This document shows positions 1-8,109 of a stretch of DNA of 53,040 nt, piece by piece. The number at the start of each line of letters is the position of its first letter. The stretch's first letter is position 1. The DNA comes from Streptomyces ruber (lineage in GTDB: Bacteria; Actinomycetota; Actinomycetes; Streptomycetales; Streptomycetaceae), in assembly GCF_014648075.1 (NCBI RefSeq), contig NZ_BMQK01000028.1:1-53040 (forward strand), read 5' to 3'. The translations under genes and the position numbers were made by a program. Under the pieces are notes generated by a model. The model worked only from the letters and a program-made list of their open reading frames with translations. It searched no databases and was not told the origin of the DNA.

Positions 1-136
1 CCGCGTTTCCCTTTCCGGCGCTTCCGACTCTATCAGATCCTTTCGGGCCTGATTCCCAGTCAGCGGGAGCTGCCTTCCCGGCCGTTGGGCCGTTCCGGCT
101 CGTGAGACTTTAGCGGATTCCCGGCTCCCGAGCTAA
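1..136 (-). promoter_or_regulatory. rRNA operon leader/promoter region (16S lies outside, to the left)
   Basis: Read on the minus strand, this stretch matches the leader that precedes 16S rRNA in Streptomyces, including the characteristic GATCTGATAGAGTCGGAA block (about 22-39) followed by a GGAAAGGGAAACGCG-type purine-rich run. A CTAAAGTCT-type -10 (TAAAGT, 112-107) with a weak -35 candidate (TTAGCT, 136-131, 18-nt spacer) lies upstream, as in multi-promoter rrn regions. The match is recalled from known rrn leaders, not computed. No protein gene is visible here. Confidence 0.65.
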
Positions 137-356
137 TCGGGGTCCGCGTCCTTTCGAACGTGGATTCCTCATTTCGCAAATGCCCACGCCAATGGCACGA
201 CAGCAGATCGACTGCGCGTCGAGTGTGGGTGGTACCTGCGGAATGGCTGTCCGGGGACCGATCGGAATCGGTGCTCACGTCGGACAACTCGGAGAACAGT
301 ACGCATCGGGTCGGGTCGTGTCAACCCGCTGCTGCGGTGCATCCCGGAGGCGTAGT

Positions 357-407
357 GTGGGCCTCATGATGACGCGTATGTGCACCCAGCTGTGGTGGGC
401 CGCCTGA
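357..407 (+). CDS. trp leader peptide of trpS (attenuator peptide)
   Basis: A 16-codon ORF beginning GTG at 357, 6 nt after a GGAGG ribosome site (346-350). It encodes MGLMMTRMCTQLWWAA, with tandem Trp codons at 393-398 just before a stop (405-407) that lies in the loop of the first leader hairpin. Tandem Trp codons plus mutually exclusive hairpins are the hallmark of ribosome-mediated attenuation. Such control has been described for the S. coelicolor auxiliary TrpRS1 gene, of which the downstream gene appears to be the orthologue. ATG 366, 369 or 378 could be alternative starts, but only GTG 357 has good Shine-Dalgarno spacing. Confidence 0.85.
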   Translation: MGLMMTRMCTQLWWAA

Positions 408-443
408 CGGCGGCCACTGTCACGTACGCACTCGACGGCCGCC
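398..443 (+). promoter_or_regulatory. trpS attenuator: alternative hairpins 1:2 and 2:3
   Basis: Segment 1 (GGCCGCC, 398-404) can pair with segment 2 (GGCGGCC, 409-415) in a 7-bp hairpin around the leader stop codon. Segment 2 with its preceding C (408-415) can instead pair over 8 bp with segment 3 (437-444). That 2:3 pairing would block the 3:4 terminator. A ribosome stalled at the Trp codons (393-398) covers segment 1 and frees segment 2 to form the antiterminator, so low charged tRNA-Trp should raise trpS expression. Confidence 0.8.
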
Positions 444-460
444 GACTGGCGGCCGTTCTC
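435..460 (+). terminator. trpS leader terminator hairpin (3:4)
   Basis: Perfect 9-bp stem ACGGCCGCC (435-443) / GGCGGCCGT (448-456) with a GACT loop, followed by a short pyrimidine-rich run (TTCTC). The upstream arm is the same segment used by the antiterminator. Confidence 0.75.
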
Positions 461-536
461 GTATCTCCCTCCCGGAGGAGCCGGCCGGCTGGCACGGCGG
501 CCCCGTACCGGAACACCGGAGAGGTGGAGAGACGGG

Positions 537-1535
537 ATGACGCGGGTCTTCAGTGGGATCAAGCCGACCGGGCATCTGACGCTGGGGAACTATCTGGGAG
601 CCATGCGGCGCTGGGCGGCGGTGGACCAGCACCGGGCGGACGGGCTGTTCTGCATCGTCGATCTGCACGCGCTGACCGTGGACCACGACCCGGCGCGGGT
701 GCGCCGGCTCAGCAGGCAGGCGGCGACGCTGCTGCTGGCCTCCGGGCTGGACCCGGAGCTGTGCACCCTGTTCGTGCAGAGTCATGTGGACGAGCACACG
801 CGGCTGTCGTACGTGCTGGAGTGCGTGGCCACGGACGGGGAGATGCGGCGCATGATCCAGTACAAGGAGAAGGCCGCGCGTGAGCAGGGGCGTGGGGGAA
901 GTGTGCGGCTGTCGCTGCTGACGTACCCCGTGCTCATGGCGGCGGACATCCTCGCGTACGGGACCGACGAGGTGCCGGTGGGGGACGACCAGGCGCAGCA
1001 CGTGGAGCTGACGCGGGACCTGGCCGTGCGGTTCAACCAGCGGTACGGGCAGACGTTCGTGGTGCCCCGCGCGACGCACCCCGGGGTGGCCGCCCGGGTC
1101 ATGAACCTGCAGGAGCCCACCTCGAAGATGGGGAAGAGCGACGACGCCGGGCCGGGGATCGTCTATCTGCTCGACGAGCCCGACGTGGTGCGCAAGAAGG
1201 TTTTGCGGGCCGTGACCGACAGCGGGCGGGAGGTCGTGTACGACCGGGAGGAGCGGCCGGGCGTCGCAAATCTGCTGGAGATACTCGCGGCCTGCGAGGG
1301 CGGGGACCCCGGGGAGCTCAGCGGTGCGTACGCGTCGTACGGGGCTCTGAAGAAGGCCGTCGCCGAGGCCGTGGTCGAGGTTCTCCGGCCCGTGCGGGAG
1401 AGGCACAGGGAGCTGTGCTCCGATCCCGCGTACGTGGAGGGGGTGCTGCGGAAGGGTGCCGAGCGGGCCCGGGAGATGGCGCGGCCGCGGGTGGACGCCG
1501 CCTTCCGGGCGATCGGGCTGCTGCCGCCCGTGTGA
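537..1535 (+). CDS. trpS: tryptophanyl-tRNA synthetase (auxiliary TrpRS1 type)
   Basis: A 332-aa class Ic aminoacyl-tRNA synthetase that charges tRNA-Trp with tryptophan in the cytoplasm. The Rossmann-fold N-terminus shows the HIGH-equivalent PTGHLTLGNY (residues 10-19). The KMSKS loop reads KMGKS (197-201), and the tryptophan-pocket segment DLHALT is intact. The length is normal for the family. The ATG at 537 follows GGTGGAG-rich Shine-Dalgarno sequence and lies about 80 nt past the attenuator. The leader control and the close match to what I remember of S. coelicolor TrpRS1 (the indolmycin-tolerant, stress-induced copy) suggest this is the second, regulated TrpRS, with a constitutive copy elsewhere. 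The assignment to TrpRS is firm; resistance is inferred. Confidence 0.95.
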   Translation: MTRVFSGIKPTGHLTLGNYLGAMRRWAAVDQHRADGLFCIVDLHALTVDHDPARVRRLSRQAATLLLASGLDPELCTLFVQSHVDEHTRLSYVLECVATDGEMRRMIQYKEKAAREQGRGGSVRLSLLTYPVLMAADILAYGTDEVPVGDDQAQHVELTRDLAVRFNQRYGQTFVVPRATHPGVAARVMNLQEPTSKMGKSDDAGPGIVYLLDEPDVVRKKVLRAVTDSGREVVYDREERPGVANLLEILAACEGGDPGELSGAYASYGALKKAVAEAVVEVLRPVRERHRELCSDPAYVEGVLRKGAERAREMARPRVDAAFRAIGLLPPV

Positions 1536-1577
1536 ACGGCGGGAGCGGGTGAGCGGAGCGGGTGGGGCGAGCGGGAC

Positions 1578-1622
1578 GTCACCGGGGGACCGGACCGGGC
1601 CGGGTGCCGGGCCCCCGGTGAC
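1578..1622. terminator. bidirectional terminator between trpS and proC
   Basis: Inverted repeat GTCACCGGGGG (1578-1588) / CCCCCGGTGAC (1612-1622), an 11-bp stem with a GC-rich 23-nt interior, lying between convergent genes. Confidence 0.6.
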
Positions 1623-1635
1623 AGCCCGGCGGCGT

Positions 1636-2448
1636 TCAGCTGTTGTTGCCGGAGGCGAGCTCGCGGCTGCGGTCGCGGGCCGCCTCCAGGGCGGCGATGA
1701 GCGCGGCCCGTACGCCGTGGTTCTCCAGCTCGCGGATGGCGCTGATGGTGGTGCCCGCGGGGGACGTGACGTTCTCGCGGAGCTTGACGGGGTGCTCGCC
1801 GCTGTCACGGAGCATGGTGGCCGCGCCGATGGCGGACTGGACGATGAGGTCGTGGGCCTTGTCGCGGGGCAGGCCGAGGAGTATGCCCGCGTCGGTCATC
1901 GCCTCGACCAGGTAGAAGAAGTACGCCGGGCCCGAGCCGGACAGGGCGGTGCACGCGTCCTGCTGGGTCTCGGGGACGCGCAGCGTCTTTCCGACGGCGC
2001 CGAAGATCTCCTCGGCATGGGCCAGGTGCTCGGAAGTGGCGTGGGTACCGGCGGAGATGACGGACATGGCCTCGTCGACGAGAGCGGGGGTGTTCGTCAT
2101 GACCCGTACGACGGGGGTGCCCGGGGCGAGGCGCTCCTCGAAGAAGGAGGTGGGGATGCCCGCGGCGCCGCTGACGATCAGTCGGTCGGCGGGGGTGTGC
2201 GGGGCCAGTTCGTCGAGGAGGGCGGCCATGTCCTGGGGCTTGACCGTGAGGATGAGGGTGTCGGCCGTCTTGGCCGCCTCGTCGTTGCCGACCGGGGTGA
2301 CCCCGTAGCGGGTGCGGAGTTCCTCGGCCCGTTCGGGGCGGCGGGCCGTGACCAGGAGGCTGCCGGGCGCCCAGCCGGCTCGGATCATGCCGCTGAGCAG
2401 GGCCTCGCCGATCTTCCCGGTGCCGAGGACTGCGACTTTCTGGGTCAT
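1636..2448 (-). CDS. proC: pyrroline-5-carboxylate reductase
   Basis: Final step of proline biosynthesis: NAD(P)H-dependent reduction of 1-pyrroline-5-carboxylate to proline. The 270-aa length is typical. The N-terminus carries the dinucleotide-binding motif VAVLGTGKIGEAL. The C-terminal half has the dimerisation/substrate signature around ALSGSGPAYFFYLVEAM and the conserved region LRENVTSPAGTT. The ATG at 2448 is preceded by GGAGGG about 12 nt upstream. It converges with trpS and appears to be monocistronic or first in a short minus-strand run. Identification is secure. Confidence 0.95.
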   Translation of the reverse strand: MTQKVAVLGTGKIGEALLSGMIRAGWAPGSLLVTARRPERAEELRTRYGVTPVGNDEAAKTADTLILTVKPQDMAALLDELAPHTPADRLIVSGAAGIPTSFFEERLAPGTPVVRVMTNTPALVDEAMSVISAGTHATSEHLAHAEEIFGAVGKTLRVPETQQDACTALSGSGPAYFFYLVEAMTDAGILLGLPRDKAHDLIVQSAIGAATMLRDSGEHPVKLRENVTSPAGTTISAIRELENHGVRAALIAALEAARDRSRELASGNNS

Positions 2449-2563
2449 GGTGCGGGTGCCCTCCGAGGTTGCGTCGTCCTACGGGCATCCTCGCACCCGG
2501 AGCGCCGCCGGGGACGGGATGTCCGGTGGGCGGGACGTGGGGCGGGCCGGGGAGACGCCCGCG

Positions 2564-3112
2564 CTACGGACGGCGGCGGCGCGAGGGGTTGCCCGTGCGG
2601 CGGGCCGTACGGCGTTCGTACTGGGCGCGGGCCTTCTCGTACTCCTCGCGGTGCAGTCCCTCGCCCGGGGCCTCGGTGAGGGAGCGGAAGAAGTAGGCCA
2701 GGAGGGAGCCGAGGAAGCCGATGGCGAGCAGTCCGCGCAGCGAGGCGTGGCGGTCGGGGTCGGGCCGCTTGAGGTAGCCGCCCCAGGTGTGGCCGAAGGC
2801 CAGCGCGGTGCACACCGCGAACATCACCACGACGAGGACGGGGACGAAGCCGCCCATGGCCGCGAGCCGCAGGCCCTCGTAGGCGAAGCCGAGGACCAGG
2901 CAGGTGACGACGACCAGGGCCAGCGAACCGGCGGAGACGGCCGCGCGGCGGCCCCGGTAGCCGTCGTCGTGGTGCACCCACGTCGTCCCGAAGAAGCGGA
3001 TGGGTTCGGGACGGGGACCCGCGGGTGCGGCCGGAGGGCCGGTACCGGTGCCGGTGCCGGTGTCCGTACCGGTGCCGGTGTCCGTACCGGTGCGGTGTCG
3101 CTCGTCGCTCAC
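2564..3112 (-). CDS. small integral membrane protein, conserved hypothetical
   Basis: A 182-aa protein. The N-terminal ~35 residues are a TGTD/TGTG-rich low-complexity stretch encoded by short tandem repeats (about 3043-3095). Then come a short conserved soluble segment (PIRFFGTTWVHHDD), at least three hydrophobic segments (about residues 58-80, 84-105 and 125-142) and a basic C-terminal tail (ARRTGNPSRRRRP). No catalytic motif is recognised. It lies 47 nt downstream of the SH3-like gene on the same strand. The reading frame is credible because hydrophobic segments and third-position GC agree, but the start could be internal to the TG-rich repeat. Confidence 0.7.
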   Translation of the reverse strand: MSDERHRTGTDTGTGTDTGTGTGTGPPAAPAGPRPEPIRFFGTTWVHHDDGYRGRRAAVSAGSLALVVVTCLVLGFAYEGLRLAAMGGFVPVLVVVMFAVCTALAFGHTWGGYLKRPDPDRHASLRGLLAIGFLGSLLAYFFRSLTEAPGEGLHREEYEKARAQYERRTARRTGNPSRRRRP

Positions 3113-3160
3113 CCGGCGATTATCGCTCCGGACCGGCCGGCCCCCACGGTCGCCCCCGCG

Positions 3161-3460
3161 TCATGCGCAGTTGGGGGCCACGTAACCGTCGCTGCCCGTG
3201 TAGACGTACGCGTCCGAGACGTATTGCCCGCTCGCGATCGAGTCCCAGATGTTCGACGTGCCGTACGGACCGCTGACCGTCGTGCCCGTGCGCTGACAGC
3301 GGATCGACACCTGTGCGCCCGCGGGCAGCGTGCCCACGATGCCGTACTGCGTGCCCGGGCCGCTGCGGACGTTCAGGCGAACGCCCGGTGCGACCGGATA
3401 TGTGCGGTCTGCCACCGAAATGTTCTGCGCAGCCGAGAGCTGGATCTCCTGCGTGGCCAT
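3161..3460 (-). CDS. SH3b-like domain protein
   Basis: A 99-aa protein with one bacterial SH3 (SH3b) fold signature: LNVRSGPGTQYGIVGTLPAGAQVSI, followed by a WD..A/YVSDAYVYTG ending, seen in secreted cell-wall-associated proteins. Two cysteines (in IRCQ and at the extreme C-terminus, PNCA) could pair. No signal peptide is visible at the N-terminus (MATQEIQLSAAQN), so either export is unconventional or it acts inside the cell. The ATG at 3460 has a strong GGGGGAGGG ribosome site. Domain assignment is good; cellular role is unknown. Confidence 0.75.
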   Translation of the reverse strand: MATQEIQLSAAQNISVADRTYPVAPGVRLNVRSGPGTQYGIVGTLPAGAQVSIRCQRTGTTVSGPYGTSNIWDSIASGQYVSDAYVYTGSDGYVAPNCA

Positions 3461-3636
3461 GTAGGCCCTCCCCCGTGAACCTCGTTACCCCGTTACCCCG
3501 TCGCCACGTCGCCTTGTTGAGCGGTTCACGCCAAGGGCGCGTGGTGCGCCGAGGCTAGCAAGCCGCCGGGGTCTCGCACGAGGCATCGACTAGGCTCTGC
3601 GTTTCGCGCACGCGACCGGACACGCGGGGGTGAGGG

Positions 3637-5934
3637 ATGCCGCCACAGCGCAGCGCCGGTACCGATCCGGAAGCGGAACCTCCGCGGTATGCCGGGCAGT
3701 ACCTGCTGGAGGGGAAGCTCGGCTCCGGTGGCATGGGAGTCGTGCATCTCGCGCGGTCGGATTCCGGACTGCGACTGGCGATCAAGGTCGTGCACGCGGC
3801 CCATGCCCAGGACCCGGAGTTCAGGGGACGGTTCCGGCAGGAGGTGACGGCCGCGCGACGGGTCAGCGGCGCGTTCACCGCACCGGTGGTCGACGCCGAC
3901 CCCGAGGCCTACCGCCCCTGGATGGCCACCCTCTTCATCCCCGGCCCGACCCTCGCCGAGCATGTGAAACGGAACGGCGCGCTGCCTGCCGCGAGGCTGC
4001 GGCAGCTGATGGCGGGGCTCGCGGAGGCGTTGCGCGACATCCACCGGGCCGGTGTGGTGCACCGCGATCTCAAGCCCAGCAACGTGCTGCTGGCCGAGGA
4101 CGGTCCCAAGGTCATCGACTTCGGGATCTCCCGGCCCGCCGACAGCGAACTGCGCACCGAGACCGGGAAGCTGATCGGCACGCCCCCGTTCATGGCTCCG
4201 GAGCAGTTCCGCAGCCCGCGGGAGGTGGGTCCGGCCGCCGACGTCTTCGCCCTCGGGTCGGTCATCGTGCACGCGGCGACCGGCAGCGGGCCCTTCGACT
4301 CCGACAGCCCGTACCTGGTGGCGTATCAGGTCGTGCACGACGCGCCGGACCTGACGGGTGTGCCGCAGGAGCTGTCCGGGATCGTCGCGCGCTGCCTGGC
4401 GAAGGAGCCCGGCGACCGGCCCACCCCGGACGAGCTGATGACGGAGCTGCGATCGGCACGGGCCTCGTACGACACCCAGGCGTTCGTACCCGAGCGGCGG
4501 GGGGCCGGCGGGGCGGGGCGGAGGACGGCTGCCGCCGGGGGTGAGGGTTTCTCCGTCACCGGCGACCGGGCCGTCACCGGCGACCGGGCCGTCACCGGCG
4601 ACCGGTCCATCACCGGCGACCGGTCCATCACCGGTGGAGAGCCCGTAGCCGGTGACGTCGGTGAGGCGTCCCGTACCGGTGAGAGGGCCGCCGTCGGCGA
4701 ACACCCCCGCCTCCCCGCGGCGGTCCGCGCCCGCCGCCGGCGGCTGTGGTGGGTTCCCGCCGTCGCGCTCGCCGTGCTCGCCGTCGGGGTCTTCGCGCTC
4801 CGTCCGGGCACCGAGAGCCCCGTGGCTTCGGCGCCCGGGCCGACGACGGAGCCGTCGGGGAGCGCCTTCCGGCCCTGGGACGTCACCGTGGGCGCGCGAG
4901 GCGCCGCCGAGGCGACCGGTGTGCCGCGGTGTGCGTACACGCCCCGCGCGCTCTACTGCGCCCGTTCCGGTGTCCTGGCCACGGCCGTCGACCCGGACGG
5001 CGGGAAGGTGCTGTGGTCGCGCGGCGCGCCCCCGGGGGACGAGGCGCCGGCCGGGGCGCCCGTGCTGTCGGGCGGGCTCGTGCACGTCGTCGGCGACGCG
5101 GGGGACGGGCGCCGGCTCACCGCGCTCGACCCGGCGACCGGCCGGACCCGCTGGAGCCGCGACCTCCCGGCGCCCGCCCTTCCCGTCAGCCAGGCCGGCG
5201 GGGTTCTCCTGATCACCGGCACCGACTCGATGGTCACCGCGCTGGACGCGGCCACCGGCGAGGAGAAGTGGCGGCGCGCGGTCCCGATCCCGGAACAGCC
5301 CTCGCCGAGCTTCCAGTCGTACGGCGACGGACTCGCGTACGCGGTCAGCGCGGCCGGAGCGGGGACGCGGGTCACCGTGGTGGACCCGAAGACGGGGGAC
5401 GTCCGCCGGCAGCGGCGGCTGGACGGGGCGCTGGGCCTGGTGGACGTCCGCGACGGCACCCTGTGGTTCACCTCGTCGGACCTGTACTCGTACACGGACG
5501 CCGTCGTGCGGTACGACGTCGCGAGCGACACCGTACGGCGGGTCGCCCTGCGCTTCGGTCTGCCCGGGGCGCAGGTCGCCGTCCGTGACGACATGGTCTA
5601 CCTGCTCGCCGACGGGGGTGCGCTGGTCGCCGTCGACACCCGAGAGGGAGCGCGGGAGCGGGAGGTGTGGCGGTTGGAGACGTCCGTCAGTTTCGCCTCG
5701 GCTCCCGTCGTGGCCGGACACCGGCTGTACTTCACGGCCGCCGACGGGCGGCTCCTCGCCGTCGACACCGCCCGGGGCAGGCTGCTCGGTCAGACCGGGC
5801 CGCGTCTCGCCGAGGACGCGGGGAAGCTGGTCGCCTCGCTGCCGACGCCGGTCGTGGCCGAGGGAAGGGTGTACGCCGGGGCTCCGGACGGGTCGCTGTT
5901 CGCGGTGGACGCGTCGGACCCGGCGGGCTGGTAG
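3637..5934 (+). CDS. receptor-type Ser/Thr protein kinase with extracellular PQQ-type beta-propeller
   Basis: A 765-aa Hanks-type kinase. The kinase domain (about 20-275) has the glycine loop LGSGGMG (28-34), Lys50 in AIKVV, catalytic HRD (142-144) in VVHRDLKPSN, DFG starting at Asp161, and APE in MAPEQF. A linker (about 300-365) contains five tandem six-residue TGDR-type repeats. One transmembrane segment (about 368-388, WWVPAVALAVLAVGVFAL) precedes a 370-residue external region of WxxD/AxD-GT-type PQQ blades (VDPDGGKVLW, ALDAATGEEKW and similar), a ligand-sensing propeller as in AfsK-like kinases. ATG 3637 follows GTGAGGG. A TAGGCT hexamer at 3591-3596 is a possible -10. The ligand is unknown. 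Confidence 0.9.
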   Translation: MPPQRSAGTDPEAEPPRYAGQYLLEGKLGSGGMGVVHLARSDSGLRLAIKVVHAAHAQDPEFRGRFRQEVTAARRVSGAFTAPVVDADPEAYRPWMATLFIPGPTLAEHVKRNGALPAARLRQLMAGLAEALRDIHRAGVVHRDLKPSNVLLAEDGPKVIDFGISRPADSELRTETGKLIGTPPFMAPEQFRSPREVGPAADVFALGSVIVHAATGSGPFDSDSPYLVAYQVVHDAPDLTGVPQELSGIVARCLAKEPGDRPTPDELMTELRSARASYDTQAFVPERRGAGGAGRRTAAAGGEGFSVTGDRAVTGDRAVTGDRSITGDRSITGGEPVAGDVGEASRTGERAAVGEHPRLPAAVRARRRRLWWVPAVALAVLAVGVFALRPGTESPVASAPGPTTEPSGSAFRPWDVTVGARGAAEATGVPRCAYTPRALYCARSGVLATAVDPDGGKVLWSRGAPPGDEAPAGAPVLSGGLVHVVGDAGDGRRLTALDPATGRTRWSRDLPAPALPVSQAGGVLLITGTDSMVTALDAATGEEKWRRAVPIPEQPSPSFQSYGDGLAYAVSAAGAGTRVTVVDPKTGDVRRQRRLDGALGLVDVRDGTLWFTSSDLYSYTDAVVRYDVASDTVRRVALRFGLPGAQVAVRDDMVYLLADGGALVAVDTREGAREREVWRLETSVSFASAPVVAGHRLYFTAADGRLLAVDTARGRLLGQTGPRLAEDAGKLVASLPTPVVAEGRVYAGAPDGSLFAVDASDPAGW
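4555..4644 (+). repeat. 18-bp tandem repeat in the kinase linker
   Basis: Five 18-bp units (core GTCACCGGCGACCGGGCC) encode V/I-TGDR-A/S. The first two are identical and later copies diverge. The unit length keeps the frame. Confidence 0.85.
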
Positions 5935-5945
5935 GGGGACGGCAG

Positions 5946-6008
5946 GGGACGAACCGGCCGGGGCCGGCACCCGGTACTCCCGGGTGCCGGCCCCGGCCGG
6001 TTCGTCCC
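5946..6008. terminator. bidirectional terminator, 29-bp perfect hairpin
   Basis: The arm at 5946-5974 is the exact reverse complement of 5980-6008, with a TACTC loop at 5975-5979. It lies between the convergent kinase and ilvD genes, 12 nt after one stop codon and 4 nt after the other, so it should end both transcripts. Confidence 0.85.
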
Positions 6009-6011
6009 GCG

Positions 6012-7865
6012 TCAGCCCAGCTTCGTCACGTCCCGCACCGCGCCCTTGTCGGCGCTGGTCGCCATCGCGGCGTAGGCGCGCAGCGCGGCGGAGACCTTGC
6101 GGTCACGGTTCTTCGGGGCGTACACGCCGTTCAGGGCCTGCTCGCGGCGGGCCAGCTCGGCGTCGTCCACCAACAGCTCGATCGAACGGTTCGGGATGTC
6201 GATGCGGATCCGGTCGCCGTCCTCGACCAGGGCGATCGTGCCGCCGGAGGCCGCCTCCGGGGAGGCGTGGCCGATGGACAGGCCCGAGGTGCCGCCGGAG
6301 AAGCGGCCGTCCGTGACCAGCGCGCAGGTCTTGCCCAGGCCACGGCCCTTGAGGAAGGACGTCGGGTACAGCATCTCCTGCATACCGGGGCCGCCCTTGG
6401 GACCCTCGTAGCGGATGACGACGACGTCGCCGTCGGTGACCTGCTTGTTCAGGATCTTCTCGACGGCCTCCTCCTGTGACTCGCAGACCACCGCCGGGCC
6501 CTCGAAGGTCCAGATCGACTCGTCGACTCCGGCCGTCTTCACCACGCAGCCGTCCACGGCCAGGTTGCCCTTGAGGACCGCGAGGCCGCCGTCTTCGGAG
6601 TACGCGTGCTCGGCGGAGCGGATGCAGCCGTTCTCGGCGTCCGTGTCGAGGGCCTCCCAGCGCTCGGACTGGGAGAACGCCTCGGCGGAGCGGACGCAGC
6701 CGGGGGCCGCGTGCCAGAGCTCGACCGCCTCGGGGGACGGCGAGCCGCCACGCACGTCCCAGGTCTTCAGCCAGTCCGCGAGGGAGGCGCTGTGGACGGA
6801 CGTCACGTCCTCGTTGAGCAGGCCGGCCCGGTGCAGCTCGCCGAGGAGGGCGGGGATGCCGCCGGCGCGGTGCACGTCCTCCATGTAGTACGTGCGCGTC
6901 TTGGCGACGTTGGGGGCGACCTTGGCCAGGCAGGGCACGCGCCGCGAGACCGCGTCGATCTCCGCGAGGCCGAAGGGGACGCCCGCCTCCTGGGCGGCGG
7001 CCAGCAGGTGCAGGATCGTGTTGGTGGAGCCGCCCATCGCGATGTCCAGCGCCATCGCGTTCTCGAAGGCCGGGACGGAGGCGACGGAGCGGGGCAGGAC
7101 CGTCTCGTCGTCCTCCTCGTAGTAGCGGCGGGTGATGTCCATGACCGTGCGCGCGGCGTTCTCGTAGAGGGCCTTGCGGGCGGTGTGCGTGGCGAGCACC
7201 GACCCGTTGCCGGGGAGGGAGAGGCCGATCGCCTCGGTCAGGCAGTTCATCGAGTTGGCGGTGAACATGCCGGAACAGCTGCCGCAGGTCGGGCAGGCGT
7301 TCTCCTCGATACGGAGGATGTCCTCGTCCGAGATCTTGTCGTTCACGGCGTCGGAGATCGCGTCGACCAGGTCGAGGGTGCGGACCGTGCCGTCGACGAG
7401 GGTGGCGCGGCCGGACTCCATCGGGCCGCCGGAGACGAAGACCGTGGGGATGTTCAGGCGGAGCGCCGCCATCAGCATGCCCGGGGTGATCTTGTCGCAG
7501 TTGGAGATGCAGATCAGGGCGTCCGCGCAGTGGGCCTCGACCATGTACTCGACGCTGTCGGCGATCAGGTCGCGGGAGGGCAGCGAGTAGAGCATGCCGC
7601 CGTGGCCCATCGCGATGCCGTCGTCGACCGCGATGGTGTTGAACTCGCGCGGGATGCCCCCGGCCTCCCTGATCGCCTCGCTGACGATCCGGCCGACCGG
7701 CTGGAGGTGGGTGTGGCCCGGCACGAACTCCGTGAAGGAGTTGGCGACCGCGATGATCGGCTTGCGGCCGATGTCCGCGCCCGGTACACCGGAGGCGCGC
7801 ATAAGGGCGCGGGCGCCCGCCATGTTGCGGCCGTGGGTGACTGTGCGGGACCTCAGCTCGGGCAT
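6012..7865 (-). CDS. ilvD: dihydroxy-acid dehydratase
   Basis: A 617-aa IlvD/Edd-family Fe-S dehydratase that converts 2,3-dihydroxy-3-methylbutanoate (and the 3-methylpentanoate analogue) to the 2-keto acids of valine, leucine and isoleucine synthesis. Cluster-ligand cysteines are visible in SNCDKITPGM and ACPTCGSCSGMFTANSMN; the substrate/Mg region is AVDDGIAMGHGGM, and the C-terminal signature is DGRFSGGTSGLSIGH. The start at 7865 (MPELRSRTVTHGRNMAGARAL) follows GGAGCGAG. The frame stays open upstream to 8024, but that stretch is low-complexity and repeat-derived, so it is excluded. The gene ends 4 nt from a strong terminator. Confidence 0.95.
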   Translation of the reverse strand: MPELRSRTVTHGRNMAGARALMRASGVPGADIGRKPIIAVANSFTEFVPGHTHLQPVGRIVSEAIREAGGIPREFNTIAVDDGIAMGHGGMLYSLPSRDLIADSVEYMVEAHCADALICISNCDKITPGMLMAALRLNIPTVFVSGGPMESGRATLVDGTVRTLDLVDAISDAVNDKISDEDILRIEENACPTCGSCSGMFTANSMNCLTEAIGLSLPGNGSVLATHTARKALYENAARTVMDITRRYYEEDDETVLPRSVASVPAFENAMALDIAMGGSTNTILHLLAAAQEAGVPFGLAEIDAVSRRVPCLAKVAPNVAKTRTYYMEDVHRAGGIPALLGELHRAGLLNEDVTSVHSASLADWLKTWDVRGGSPSPEAVELWHAAPGCVRSAEAFSQSERWEALDTDAENGCIRSAEHAYSEDGGLAVLKGNLAVDGCVVKTAGVDESIWTFEGPAVVCESQEEAVEKILNKQVTDGDVVVIRYEGPKGGPGMQEMLYPTSFLKGRGLGKTCALVTDGRFSGGTSGLSIGHASPEAASGGTIALVEDGDRIRIDIPNRSIELLVDDAELARREQALNGVYAPKNRDRKVSAALRAYAAMATSADKGAVRDVTKLG

Positions 7866-8030
7866 CGTCGCTCGCTCCTTCGGGGCGGATACCGGCTTCC
7901 GGTGGTCGGTGGGAGCCGGTGGATCGGACGGTATCGAGCGTACGCCCGTCATCCAGTGGGCGGACAGATGGTCCGGAATGCGGGATGCAGGTCTCGGCCG
8001 ACGCGTTCGGTACGGGCGGGGCACGGGCTG

Positions 8031-8080
8031 GGTACGGACGGGTACGCACGGGTACGCACGGGTACGGACGGGTGCAGGCG
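8031..8080. repeat. 10-bp tandem repeat upstream of ilvD
   Basis: Five consecutive 10-bp units, GGTACGGACG / GGTACGCACG with a last diverged GGTGCAGGCG, followed by further GGTGCAGGCGGGTACGG-like sequence to about 8100. It lies about 165 bp upstream of the ilvD start, between ilvD and a TetR pseudogene. Confidence 0.8.
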
Positions 8081-8109
8081 GGTGGTGCAGGCGGGTACGG
8101 ATCGCCCGG

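Noticed and set aside
355..369. Alternative tiny frame GTG-TGG-GCC-TCA-TGA ahead of trpS
   Set aside because: Also has a Trp codon, but the GGAGG spacing favours GTG 357, whose frame contains tandem Trp codons in the attenuator position.
420..1808. Long minus-strand frame opposite trpS and proC
   Set aside because: Arg/Pro/His-rich shadow translation of high-GC coding sequence; trpS and proC motifs lie on the other frames.
3526..5970. 814-aa minus-strand frame opposite the Ser/Thr kinase
   Set aside because: Low-complexity shadow; the plus-strand kinase has complete catalytic motifs.
7866..8024. In-frame N-terminal extension of ilvD
   Set aside because: No Shine-Dalgarno sequence, repeat-derived codons, and the standard IlvD start lies at 7865 with a ribosome site.
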